Positions 22,561 to 30,395 are shown, counted from the first letter of the stretch. The stretch is 34,557 bases of DNA from a virus (IMGVR_UViG_3300031841_003649:1-34557), one strand, 5' to 3'. A program made the numbers and translations. Notes: generated from the letters alone by a model not told the origin.

Positions 22561-24170
22561 TCGAGGCGAAGCTATCAGGCGACAGGATCTTCCTCGACTT
22601 TACCGAAGCGACGAAACGGGAGGAGGCGGAGGGGAGATCCTTCCTCTCCACTCTCCCGAGTGTCGCGAGAAAGCAAGGAGGGTTCTCCTGTCAACGAACT
22701 CCGGCGACCGCCGCCCAGATCCATCTCTCCGGACTCTTTCAAGTCTCCCGAGGTGTGTTCGATCTGGCGGAGGAATTCACGGAGGGACTTCGTGAGAGGT
22801 CTCTACCTCATTACGATCTCAAGTTTAAGACGGATCCGTGGTCTCATCAGATGGACGCATTCTCGTTCTCATTTTGGAAGGCTTCGTCGATGCTGGCTCT
22901 GGAGATGGGGACAGGGAAGACGAAGGTCGCGATCGATCTGGTCACTAACTGGATGAGTGAGACCGTCCTGATCCTGTGTCCGAAGTCTGTCCTCGGGGTC
23001 TGGTTCCGCGAGTTCGATCGACACTCCGTCGATCCGGTGGAGATCCTGATTCTCGACCGAGGGACAGGGAAGAAGAAGTCCGAGAAGATCGAGAACCTGA
23101 TGACGGATCCGACGAAGATCCGGAAGGTCGTCGTCATTAATTACGAGTCTCTACTCTCGAAGGATGTGAAGAGGGTCGTCTCGGCGATTCACTGGGGAGC
23201 GATCATCGCGGACGAGTCTCATCGGATTAAGAGTCCGACTGGAAAGACCTCGAAGCTGGTCTCGAAGTTAAAGACCGACCGACGACTGTGTCTCACGGGT
23301 ACGCCGATGCCACACTCCCCTCTCGACCTGTTCGCTCAGTTCAGATTCCTCGACGCGGGGATCCTCGGAGGATCGTTCACGTCGTTCCGGAATCGTTACG
23401 CTGTAACGAATCCGCGATTCCCTTCGCAGGTGAGACGCTGGAAAAATCAGGACGAGTTAAACGAGTTATTTAAGACGGTCGCCTTCAGAGTGAGAGCGGA
23501 AGATGTTCTCGATCTCCCTCCTGTCACTCATGAGGTGATCCCCATCACACTCGACGCTCCGAAGGTCTATCGCGACATTGAGTCCGAGTTCGTCGCGGAT
23601 GTAAACGAAGGACGCATCGTCGTGAATAATGCTCTCACGAAACTCCTGAGACTTCAACAATTAACGGGAGGACATTGTGTCACCGAGGACGGCGAAGTGA
23701 TCAGGACGGACACCGCGAAGGAGCGGGGACTCAGTGATCTGATCGAGGGAGTCGACTCGACTGAGAAGGTCGTCGTCTTCTGTCGGTTCCGTGAGGATCT
23801 GAAAATCGTCAGAAAGACGGCGAAGAATCTCGGGAGACAATACGGAGAGATCTCAGGATCCCAGAAGGATATCCTCCAGACTGGAGAGATGCCGGACGAC
23901 GTTCAGGTTCTGGGAGTTCAGATCCAGAGCGGAGGCGTCGGGATCGATCTTACGAAGGCGAGGATCGCGATCTATTACTCGATTGGATTCAGTCTCGGGG
24001 ATTACGAACAGAGTCTCGCGAGATGTCATCGCGCGGGACAGGAGAAGAGTGTGATTTTTTATCACCTCGTCGTCACTGGGACGATCGACGAGAAAGTATA
24101 TCAGGCGCTCAGTGACAGACGTGACATCGTCGAGTCAGTTATGGAATCAATATCGGAGGCGGATCAGTGA
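22557..24170 (+). CDS. SNF2-like superfamily 2 DNA translocase/helicase
   Basis: 537 residues. N-terminal domain about 1-90; then Q-like WSHQMDAF (95-102), Walker A MGTGKTK (117-123), DESH (219-222), TGTPM (247-251), and in the second RecA domain VVVFCRF, QSGGVGIDLTKA and the motif VI box SLARCHRAGQ. The motif set is that of SNF2/HARP-type ATPases that move on duplex DNA or anneal strands. Many phages carry such a gene in place of a replicative helicase. The ATG overlaps the previous stop. Confidence 0.93.
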   Translation: MIEAKLSGDRIFLDFTEATKREEAEGRSFLSTLPSVARKQGGFSCQRTPATAAQIHLSGLFQVSRGVFDLAEEFTEGLRERSLPHYDLKFKTDPWSHQMDAFSFSFWKASSMLALEMGTGKTKVAIDLVTNWMSETVLILCPKSVLGVWFREFDRHSVDPVEILILDRGTGKKKSEKIENLMTDPTKIRKVVVINYESLLSKDVKRVVSAIHWGAIIADESHRIKSPTGKTSKLVSKLKTDRRLCLTGTPMPHSPLDLFAQFRFLDAGILGGSFTSFRNRYAVTNPRFPSQVRRWKNQDELNELFKTVAFRVRAEDVLDLPPVTHEVIPITLDAPKVYRDIESEFVADVNEGRIVVNNALTKLLRLQQLTGGHCVTEDGEVIRTDTAKERGLSDLIEGVDSTEKVVVFCRFREDLKIVRKTAKNLGRQYGEISGSQKDILQTGEMPDDVQVLGVQIQSGGVGIDLTKARIAIYYSIGFSLGDYEQSLARCHRAGQEKSVIFYHLVVTGTIDEKVYQALSDRRDIVESVMESISEADQ

Positions 24171-24251
24171 ACTCGAAGGAAAGACTCCGAAGAAAATATC
24201 CGGCGCTTGTTGCGCTACATGAAGCACTAACACAGATTGAAGGAGAAAAGA

Positions 24252-24641
24252 ATGATAGAAGCAATGGAAGAATTTATCAGGATCGACGAACAAGTGAAGG
24301 AGGTTCAGCGGGAACTCGCCGAGCTGAAGAAGAGTCGATCCGACGTCGAGAAGATTGTCCTCGAACAGATGGCGGTCAATGGCGTCGACCAAATGAAGAT
24401 TAAAGGGAAAACACTATTCCCGCGACGGGAGATCTCTGTCTCCGCGAAGGATCCCCAACTTCTCGAGGAGGTTCTGAAGTATCACGGATATCAGCATTGT
24501 CTCGGCGTGAAGACTCAGACGCTGAAGGCGCAGATCCGCGAATACATGGGAGACGAGAAGGACGAGACGAAGATCCCCGAGGAGATCCGAGGAGCGATCG
24601 ATCTATATCAATTCACTAAATTAAGTGTACGAAGTTCATAA
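24252..24641 (+). CDS. Hypothetical protein with N-terminal coiled coil
   Basis: 129 residues: coiled coil at about 5-35 (FIRIDEQVKEVQRELAELKKSRSDVEKIVLEQM), then a small alpha/beta part. AGGAG (24241-24245) lies six bases before the ATG at 24252, which I prefer to an upstream TTG at 24237. It sits between helicase and a likely DNA-binding protein, so a replication accessory role is plausible. Not recognised. Confidence 0.75.
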   Translation: MIEAMEEFIRIDEQVKEVQRELAELKKSRSDVEKIVLEQMAVNGVDQMKIKGKTLFPRREISVSAKDPQLLEEVLKYHGYQHCLGVKTQTLKAQIREYMGDEKDETKIPEEIRGAIDLYQFTKLSVRSS

Positions 24642-24660
24642 ATTCAGAAAGGAAGAAAAC

Positions 24661-25395
24661 ATGAACGAACTCATTACTAAACCGGAAGAAACTTTTCTAG
24701 CACTACAGGACGGGAGCGACGTCGCGGAATTAATCGCGGCGAACTTCTCAGGCGGTGAGACTCTCACCGAACAGGATCTCGTCCAAGTGAAGACCCCGAC
24801 CGGAGGGTCGACGACGTGGGAATTCGAGGACATCACAGGAACGGTCGAGACGAAGACTCTCGAGGGGATCTGTGTCTATTACGGATCAGGCGGGATCCTG
24901 TGGCCGTCGATGGAGATCGGGTCACAACAGACTCCGCTCCTCGTTACTAATGATTTAATAAAAGCGAGGAAGGTCGGCGACGACTATGGAGATCTAGATC
25001 CCGATCTGATCGAGTCCTTCAGGAATGAAGACGGATCCTATAACTGGATCGGACTCTGTGGAGACAATGCTCCTCTGGGGTTCGGAGCGGGTCGGAACGG
25101 CGGGAAGAGGTGCGACGAGTATCGGAACCTGTGTCTCCTTCGAGCCGAGGACACCTTCCCGATAATGATCCGCGTGAAGGCGGGATCGTTCCGATCCGTC
25201 CTTCCGTTCATGAAGAAACTCCCCGTCCCATTTTATCGGGCGGTCATTAGTCTGTCCCTCGATAAAGTGGAGAGTCAGTCGGGGAATAAATACTCCCAGA
25301 TCTCGCCGCGTCTAATTGGTAAACTCGATAGAGAACAGGGAGAGTTTATTCAGAAGACGTATACCGAAGGATTAAGAACGACATTCGAGAGGTGA
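24661..25395 (+). CDS. Phage replication-operon protein, possible ssDNA-binding
   Basis: 244 residues. Central part LEGICVYYGSGGILWPS...IGLCGDNAPLGFGAGRNGGKRCDEYRNLCLLRAEDTFPIMIRVKAGSFRSVLPFMKKL: two or three cysteines near GxGxxxGGKxCxExR. I recall this pattern from conserved phage proteins beside helicases and polymerases, some treated as DNA-binding, but I cannot name the family. GGAAG before the ATG at 24661 favours that start over a GTG at 24625. Confidence 0.78.
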   Translation: MNELITKPEETFLALQDGSDVAELIAANFSGGETLTEQDLVQVKTPTGGSTTWEFEDITGTVETKTLEGICVYYGSGGILWPSMEIGSQQTPLLVTNDLIKARKVGDDYGDLDPDLIESFRNEDGSYNWIGLCGDNAPLGFGAGRNGGKRCDEYRNLCLLRAEDTFPIMIRVKAGSFRSVLPFMKKLPVPFYRAVISLSLDKVESQSGNKYSQISPRLIGKLDREQGEFIQKTYTEGLRTTFER

Positions 25396-25415
25396 GTGTG
25401 TGTCCCGTAAGTCCT

Positions 25416-25443
25416 CCCGTCGACCTGTGTGTCGGTCGGCGGG
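25416..25443 (+). promoter_or_regulatory. Strong GC-rich hairpin in intergenic leader
   Basis: CCCGTCGACC (25416-25425) pairs over ten positions (one T-G) with GGTCGGCGGG (25434-25443) around an 8-base loop. No T tract follows, so it is not a simple terminator. It ends 15 bases before the AGGAG of the gene at 25470 and may tune translation or RNA stability. Confidence 0.6.
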
Positions 25444-25469
25444 GGGCTGGGGTTACTCAGGAGACTATC

Positions 25470-25673
25470 ATGAAGTATTACGAAGAAGACCTCGCGGTCG
25501 AGGCGTACTGTGTCGGATGTCGCGAGAAGTGCGAGACGACGATCGTCGATATCGGGATCGGTTCCTATGAATTCTGGGGACACCGAGGGATCCACAGGGA
25601 CGAGAGAGAACTCTCAGTCTGTTGTCACGATGAATTCCAGTCGGAGCCGTTCGAGGAGGATGATGATGAATAA
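25470..25673 (+). CDS. Small protein with cysteine pairs, zinc-binding type
   Basis: 67 residues: YCVGCREKCE near the start and VCCHDEF near the end, with an acidic tail. AGGAG at 25459-25463 is six bases before the ATG. A GTG at 25392 overlapping the upstream stop would add 26 residues but would run through the strong hairpin, so I chose 25470. Function unknown. Confidence 0.7.
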   Translation: MKYYEEDLAVEAYCVGCREKCETTIVDIGIGSYEFWGHRGIHRDERELSVCCHDEFQSEPFEEDDDE

Positions 25674-25959
25674 CGTGACGAACTCGGAGACGGATCCGGA
25701 TCACTACAGCATCGGCGGGAGTGGCGAACTCTGGGATCTGATCCCTGATCTGTTCCCCGATCCTCGGTTCCAATTTTATCAGGCTCTCGTCCTGAGATAT
25801 CTCAGGAGATTCCCGTTCAAGTATGAGAGCGCCGCGGATAAACTCCGCGACATCGAGAAGGCGGAGACCTGTCTCGCTAAACTGAAGGAGAGATTCCTGA
25901 TCCTCGCGGAATTGGATCTTCTCGATGAGGCGACCGCCGGAGAGGAGTTCCTCGAATGA
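25666..25959 (+). CDS. DUF3310 family protein
   Basis: 97 residues: DPDHYSIGGSGELWDLIPDLFPDPRFQFYQALVLRYLRRFPFKYESAADKLRDIEKAETCLAKL. This follows the DUF3310 pattern (HY-x-x-GG, long helix, K/RY-x-x-R, D-x-x-KA). T7 gp1.7, a relative, acts as a nucleotide kinase; whether that holds here is unknown. Three ATGs in a row (25660, 25663, 25666) follow GGAGG; the third has the best spacing. Confidence 0.78.
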   Translation: MNNVTNSETDPDHYSIGGSGELWDLIPDLFPDPRFQFYQALVLRYLRRFPFKYESAADKLRDIEKAETCLAKLKERFLILAELDLLDEATAGEEFLE

Positions 25960-26243
25960 CGTGGAAGTGTTTCGGATGCGGTGTCAGGTTTAAGGAGCGG
26001 AGTCATCTGACGCTCCATCACAGACTCGAGGCGTACTGTCTCGGGGATCACTTGGAAGAAGTTGAAAGGAGACGACGAGAGAATGAAGGACTCACACACA
26101 CTAATCGAACTCGCGGGGATGGGATGGAAACTTATCCCGCTGAGTCCAAAGAGCAAACGACCCTTCCTCCCCGATTGGCCGCGGCTCGCGAGCGACGACG
26201 AAGAACAGATCCTCCGATGGGTCGAGGACTATCCGCGGAGTAA
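25956..26243 (+). CDS. Small C2H2-like zinc finger protein (overlapping)
   Basis: 95 residues. WKCFGCGVRFKERSHLTLHHRLEAYC (3-28) is a clean zinc-finger pattern. The ATG overlaps the previous stop (ATGA). From about residue 43 on it runs through the first 161 bases of the primase gene in another frame and becomes low-complexity, so the finger is the part under selection. The real product may be this finger with a passenger tail. Confidence 0.55.
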   Translation: MTWKCFGCGVRFKERSHLTLHHRLEAYCLGDHLEEVERRRRENEGLTHTNRTRGDGMETYPAESKEQTTLPPRLAAARERRRRTDPPMGRGLSAE

Positions 26244-27498
26244 CTGGGGAGTAAAACTCGGAGCGGGATCGGGGATCATCGACATCGAGTGTGATGACGA
26301 ACTCGCCGAACAGAAACTCCTCGAGCTATTCGACAACGACGTCCCAGTGACTCCGACCTATTCGGCGAGACGTGGGAATCATCGTCTCTTCAAATACAGG
26401 AGAGACCTCCCGCGGACTGCGGTCGTCTATATCGGGAAACTGGAAGTCAGGATCGGAGCGGGAGACAAGGGAGCGCAGTCTGTGATCCCTCCGAGTATCC
26501 ATCCCGACGGAGATCTCTATCGGTGGATAGTCTCTCCCGAGGAGTGTGACGTCGCGGAGATCCCCGACGAAGTTCTCGAGAGGATTATCGCCGAGAGTCC
26601 GAAGGCGAACATCGGCGGCGTATGGGTCGAGAAGGAGCGGAGAGACTTCACGAAGATCTCTCAGGGAGTCGGACAGGGAGAGAGAGCGAATTCAGCGACG
26701 GCGATGATCGGGAAGACATTGAGTCAGATGGTCGACGTCTGGGATGAAGAGGCGATCGCTTATCAGTATGAACTAATCAGATCATGGAATGAGAGGAACG
26801 ATCCCCCGCTCGATGATGATGAACTCGAGTCGACGTTCGATTCGATCTTACGACGGGAGCGACAACAGAGAACAGAGAGACAGTTCACGAAACAACTCAC
26901 GGGAGAAGTCGAGGAGGAAGTCAAATCTCCGGAAACTCCGAAGGGATGGAGTGTCCTGATCCTGATGGGGAAGCCGAGAGTATATCATTTATTCTCTCCC
27001 CTCTGGTCGGGACACGTTCATCTCTCGTCGAAGGAGTATCTCTCGCCGAGTCTGATCAAGATCGAAGTCCTCGAACAGAAGGAGGTCGTCCTCCCGAGTG
27101 GGTTCGAGAGACTCTGGAAGGGAGACAGGAGGAGCAGGGATCCCGCGGATCACGACGGACTCGCGAGTCGACTGATCGAGGAGGCGGACAAGATCGACGT
27201 CAGTCTCGAAGACGACCGCGATCTCGTCGTCGCCGCGATGGTGGCGGATGAGATCGAGAAGGCTCACGACATCATCGAAGGACGGGAGCCGGATGGAGAC
27301 GTCCAGAGGATGACGGACGGATCGATCGTCTTCAAGTTCTCGCGGATGCTCGAGAGACTATCGTGGTCGGCGGAGAAGGTAACGCGGAAGGAACTGTCGA
27401 ACTTGCTCAAGCAGATCGACGCGAAGGAATACAAACAAAGAACACTGAAACGACTCACCGACGAGTCACAGAAATTACTAAGGGAGATGATCTCATGA
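26083..27498 (+). CDS. Bifunctional primase-polymerase (AEP, PrimPol family) with PriCT-like domain
   Basis: 471 residues. MGWKLIPLSPKSKRPFLPDW opens the N-terminal PrimPol domain; motif I GIIDIECD (Asp67, Glu69), motif II GNHRLF (His100), motif III LEVRIG (Glu121), and PPSIHPDG (136-143) follow. A PriCT-1-like segment is at about 190-215 (ISQGVGQGERANSATAMIGKTL). The last 190 residues match no helicase and are unrecognised. I chose ATG 26083; an upstream TTG at 26062 gives seven extra residues. AGGAG lies 11 bases before it. It would prime and perhaps copy the genome. Confidence 0.87.
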   Translation: MKDSHTLIELAGMGWKLIPLSPKSKRPFLPDWPRLASDDEEQILRWVEDYPRSNWGVKLGAGSGIIDIECDDELAEQKLLELFDNDVPVTPTYSARRGNHRLFKYRRDLPRTAVVYIGKLEVRIGAGDKGAQSVIPPSIHPDGDLYRWIVSPEECDVAEIPDEVLERIIAESPKANIGGVWVEKERRDFTKISQGVGQGERANSATAMIGKTLSQMVDVWDEEAIAYQYELIRSWNERNDPPLDDDELESTFDSILRRERQQRTERQFTKQLTGEVEEEVKSPETPKGWSVLILMGKPRVYHLFSPLWSGHVHLSSKEYLSPSLIKIEVLEQKEVVLPSGFERLWKGDRRSRDPADHDGLASRLIEEADKIDVSLEDDRDLVVAAMVADEIEKAHDIIEGREPDGDVQRMTDGSIVFKFSRMLERLSWSAEKVTRKELSNLLKQIDAKEYKQRTLKRLTDESQKLLREMIS

Positions 27499-27773
27499 CA
27501 ACGAAAACAGACAGAGCGAGAGAAGTGGCGAGGGGACTGAAGGGAGCGTCGATCGCGGAGATGCAACACGTCGAGAGGATGCTTCGGATCCTCGAGTGTT
27601 ACGCGGTCGGAGAATTCGATCGCGATCAGTTGGGAGGATTCCTCGAGGCGGTGATCAATAACGACCTGAGAGGAGCCGTCGTTCGCGCCGATTCGGTGAA
27701 CCGGAGATATCTGAAGGAGATCGCGATGTTCGCGAAGTGGGACATCCCACAGGATCGGATCCGGAAGGGGTGA
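27495..27773 (+). CDS. Small conserved phage replication-operon protein
   Basis: 92 residues: RMLRILECYAVGEFDRDQLGGFLEAVINNDLRGAVVRADSVNRRYLKEIAMFAKWDIP. The pattern FL-x-x-V-x-x-NDL-x-x-A-x-x-RAD-x-x-N recurs in small phage proteins next to primases and helicases; function not established. The ATG overlaps the primase stop (ATGA), so it is coupled. Confidence 0.78.
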   Translation: MTTKTDRAREVARGLKGASIAEMQHVERMLRILECYAVGEFDRDQLGGFLEAVINNDLRGAVVRADSVNRRYLKEIAMFAKWDIPQDRIRKG

Positions 27774-27928
27774 CTCGGAGATATCGGGGACTGATGATCT
27801 CGTTCATCATCGGGACGATCTTCCCCAGTCCTCCGGCGGTGTTCATTGTATTCGCGGCGGCGATGTGGATGTGGTTCGGGGGACGAGTGAAAAACCTCCT
27901 TTTATATATAGGGATTATCAAAGTATAG
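27770..27928 (+). CDS. 52-residue membrane protein
   Basis: GTG start overlapping the upstream stop (GTGA) after GGAAGGGG. Two hydrophobic stretches, LMISFIIGTIFPSPP and AVFIVFAAAMWMWFGG, then a basic and hydrophobic tail. Last gene of the operon before the AT-rich gap. A later ATG at 27794 gives a shorter form. Function unknown. Confidence 0.55.
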   Translation: MTRRYRGLMISFIIGTIFPSPPAVFIVFAAAMWMWFGGRVKNLLLYIGIIKV

Positions 27929-28112
27929 TTTTTACTTTTATTACGTTCACTCATTCACTTTTACATTTTTAGACTACTATATCAGGATGGAATCAGTGAA
28001 TTATATAATTCACTTCATCTTCACTTAGTTCACTATTAGATTTTTAGTCTCGTTGACCGCCGCTGTTTTTAGATGGGTATCTAAAATTCTCTATATATAA
28101 AGGGAGATTTTA
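27929..28112. other. AT-rich intergenic region with palindromes and TTCACT repeats (candidate origin/control region)
   Basis: Much more AT-rich than its surroundings. It contains TTCACT at 27946, 27954, 28009, 28020 and 28029 and its complement at 27995; a perfect 20-bp palindrome AGTGAATTATATAATTCACT (27995-28014); TTTTTAG at 27966, 28041 and 28066; and the inverted repeat TTTTAGAT-gggt-ATCTAAAA (28067-28086). TTGACC (28053-28058) with TATCTA (28078-28083) could be a promoter, at 19 bp spacing. GGGAG precedes the helicase ATG at 28113. Confidence 0.65.
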
Positions 28113-29738
28113 ATGGTCGCGGTAGCGAGGTTAATCGGCGGCGCTGGAACAGGTAAAACGACGGAACTGATGAGGATCATCGAACAGGTCGTCGCGAAGG
28201 GAGTGGATCCGTTCTCGATTGGCTTCTGTTCCTTCACGCGGGCGGCGAGGATGGAGGCGTCGGGTCGAGCGGCGGAGAAGTTCAACATCGTGAAGGATGA
28301 TCTCAATCGCTTCGGATGGTTCAAGACGATCCACTCGATCGTCTATCGTCAGTTGAATGTCGGGAGTGAACTTCTCGCGGGTAATGCTGAGAGTCGAGAG
28401 TGGTTCCGCGAGGTCTTCGGCGAAGGTGTCGACGTCGATCCATCGGAGGATCTCGGCGAGGTCTCGGGGAGAACACAGACGGGAGTCGTCCTCGGACTCT
28501 GGAACTGCTCGAGGAACCGACTCACAGACTTCGAGACGGTCTGGTCTCATGCGATCCGATGCGATTCGAAGATCCCAGATCTTGATAAGTGTCAGGAGAT
28601 CGTCGATCGTTATGAGTCGAGGAAGAGACTGGATCATCGCGTCGACTTCGTGGATATCCTCGGAAGATTCGCGGGGTATCGATTCACGTTCGACGGTACG
28701 ATCCCGACAGATCCCGACGGCGACTGTCCTCCGATTCCTGTCTGGATCTTCGACGAACAACAGGACACTAGTCGACTCCTCGACTCGGTCTGTCGCCGAC
28801 TGGTCTTCGAGGGCGGGACGTCGTGGTGTTATCTCGCGGGAGATCCGTTCCAATCGATCTACGGATGGAACGGAGCGGAGGGTCGTCTCTTCATGCAATG
28901 GAAGGCAGATCATGAGAAGATCACAGGGAAGTCGTTCCGGTGTCCGGACTCGATCCTCTCACTCGGCGAGCGGTGTATCGTAAACTCGGAGGACTACTTC
29001 GACAGGAAGATCGCTCCGGCGGATCATGAGGGGCGGATCGATCTGATAAACTCACAGTCGAGGGAGTGGATGAGATCTCTCGATCCTAGTCAGTCGGTTC
29101 TCCTACTCGCGAGAACGAATCACCTCGCGACGTTCTTCGCGAACCTGATGAATGAAGAGGGGATCCCGTGGGATTCGACGAAGGGTTCCGCGTCGTGGCT
29201 AGCACCAACAAAGAGGAACGATCTCAGGACTCTCGAGTGTCTTCAGAAGAATATCCCGATCGACTTTAATGAGTGGCGATCTGTCGTCAGTCATCTTCCT
29301 GTTAAAGGGAACTTCTCTCGCGGTGTGAAGACTCAGTGGAATGAGTCAGGATATCGTCCCGAGAACCTGATGACAAATCTCGAAGGGATCTCAGAGTGGG
29401 GAGCGACTGATGAGATGATCCAGAGGATCAGGTCGGGAGACTGGTCGTCGATGATCGAAGGCGGTCATCGATATCAGAAGGCGGTCGGGCGGTTCGACGT
29501 GATGGATGTCCTCCATCCTAAAATCAGAATCGGGACGATCCACTCGGTGAAGGGAGCGGAGGCGGATCGTGTTGTCCTGATGGACTCATCGACCCGACAG
29601 TCCCGAGAGAGTGAGAGGTTCCCCGCCGGACTGGATGAAGAGAGGCGTCTCGCTTATGTCGGAGTAACTCGAGCGAGGAAGGAACTGATTATCCTTCGGC
29701 GTATGGGAGCGGGTCACAGGATGCCTATCCCAGTATGA
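28113..29738 (+). CDS. UvrD/Rep-like superfamily 1 helicase
   Basis: 541 residues with all the SF1A motifs: Walker A LIGGAGTGKTTE (7-18), motif Ia GFCSFTRAA, motif II VWIFDEQQD, motif III YLAGDPFQSIYGW, motif V GTIHSVKGAEADRVVL and motif VI EERRLAYVGVTRARKEL. It unwinds DNA 3' to 5' in known members. It starts directly after the candidate origin region, separate from the SNF2-like gene, so the phage has two different motors. Confidence 0.94.
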   Translation: MVAVARLIGGAGTGKTTELMRIIEQVVAKGVDPFSIGFCSFTRAARMEASGRAAEKFNIVKDDLNRFGWFKTIHSIVYRQLNVGSELLAGNAESREWFREVFGEGVDVDPSEDLGEVSGRTQTGVVLGLWNCSRNRLTDFETVWSHAIRCDSKIPDLDKCQEIVDRYESRKRLDHRVDFVDILGRFAGYRFTFDGTIPTDPDGDCPPIPVWIFDEQQDTSRLLDSVCRRLVFEGGTSWCYLAGDPFQSIYGWNGAEGRLFMQWKADHEKITGKSFRCPDSILSLGERCIVNSEDYFDRKIAPADHEGRIDLINSQSREWMRSLDPSQSVLLLARTNHLATFFANLMNEEGIPWDSTKGSASWLAPTKRNDLRTLECLQKNIPIDFNEWRSVVSHLPVKGNFSRGVKTQWNESGYRPENLMTNLEGISEWGATDEMIQRIRSGDWSSMIEGGHRYQKAVGRFDVMDVLHPKIRIGTIHSVKGAEADRVVLMDSSTRQSRESERFPAGLDEERRLAYVGVTRARKELIILRRMGAGHRMPIPV

Positions 29739-30019
29739 AGGAGGCGACGATCGTCCGTCAGATAATGGATTATCTTAAACGGTCGGAGTTCTGGGTGATG
29801 AAGGTTCACGGATCGAACTATCAGAGAGCAGGCGTCCCCGATCTTCTCGCGATAAAGAACGGTCGAGCGTATTGGTTCGAGGTGAAAACTCCGGACGGGA
29901 AAGTGTCGCGACTTCAGGAGATCACGATCGAAGATCTGAGAAGGTTTGGATCAGTGGCTGACGTGGTGAGATCTGTCGAAGATGTGAAGGAGGTTCTAAG
30001 ATGCTCAGGTATCGAGTGA
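29735..30019 (+). CDS. VRR-NUC domain nuclease
   Basis: 94 residues, the typical size of the stand-alone phage form. EATIVRQIMDYLKRSEFWVMKVHGSNYQRAGVPDLLAIKNGRAYWFEVKTPDGKVSRLQE holds the family motifs: a helical Glu, GVPDLL, and EVK with a downstream Gln. Members cut branched or structured DNA. ATGA overlap with the helicase suggests the two work together in recombination or repair of forks. Confidence 0.9.
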   Translation: MKEATIVRQIMDYLKRSEFWVMKVHGSNYQRAGVPDLLAIKNGRAYWFEVKTPDGKVSRLQEITIEDLRRFGSVADVVRSVEDVKEVLRCSGIE

Positions 30020-30198
30020 AGGAGGGAGACCTGATCCGGATCGACGACACTGTGATCCGGATCGAGTCGATCGGATTTAAGAACGTGAAGATCGCGATCG
30101 ATGCTCCTCGTCAAATAAATTTATCTTTACAGAAATCGAAAACTGTGGATAAAATGAAAGGAGTTAAAACAATCGAAGGAGGTGATCCTTCTAAGTGA
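30001..30198 (+). CDS. Second CsrA-like protein, lacking the RNA-contact arginine
   Basis: 65 residues: RVKEGDLIRIDDTVIRIESIGFKNVKIAIDAPRQINLSLQKSK aligns along the CsrA core (GE-x-x-x-I-x-D-x-V-x-V...V-x-I-G-x-x-AP-x-x-V). At the position of E. coli Arg44 it has Leu43, and the first strand is shortened (MLRYRV). It may therefore bind other RNA or antagonise or mix with the CsrA-like protein at 22028. It overlaps the nuclease by 19 bp; GGAGG precedes the ATG. Its last codons contain a 13-base match to the 16S anti-Shine-Dalgarno region (30176-30188). Confidence 0.75.
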   Translation: MLRYRVKEGDLIRIDDTVIRIESIGFKNVKIAIDAPRQINLSLQKSKTVDKMKGVKTIEGGDPSK

Positions 30199-30395
30199 GT
30201 GAACGGATGATCCTGCTCGCGGGGTCGTTCGTTTTTTTTATGGGAGGCTGTAATGGCTGTAACGAATCGAGGAAAGAAGAAAATTTTAGACATGGCGTTC
30301 CGGAACGCGACGGAGCCGTCGAACTTCTATGTCGCATTAGTAAGCAACACGAACGCGCCGACAGTGGATTCGAACCTCATGTCGGATCTGAGTGA
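30195..30395 (+). CDS. Possible small lipoprotein (Rz1/spanin-like), overlapping
   Basis: GTG overlapping the CsrA-like stop (GTGA), 12 bases after a very strong Shine-Dalgarno. MSERMILLAGSFVFFMGGC looks like a signal with a lipobox-like MGGC. From 30253 it shares its DNA with a well-supported virion gene in another frame. It could be a small outer-membrane spanin, but the T8 run inside it may equally belong to a terminator. Confidence 0.28.
   Translation: MSERMILLAGSFVFFMGGCNGCNESRKEENFRHGVPERDGAVELLCRISKQHERADSGFEPHVGSE
30201..30239 (+). terminator. Weak candidate terminator before the fibre genes
   Basis: GAACG (30201-30205) pairs with CGTTC (30226-30230) and ATCC (30210-30213) with GGGT (30222-30225), leaving a bulge; eight T's follow (30232-30239). 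No promoter is seen between it and 30253, so it may be partial. Confidence 0.35.

Noticed and set aside
24167-24403. GTG-started frame overlapping the helicase stop
   Set aside because: The first 25 residues look plausible, but the rest runs out of frame through the gene at 24252, which has the better ribosome site and composition.
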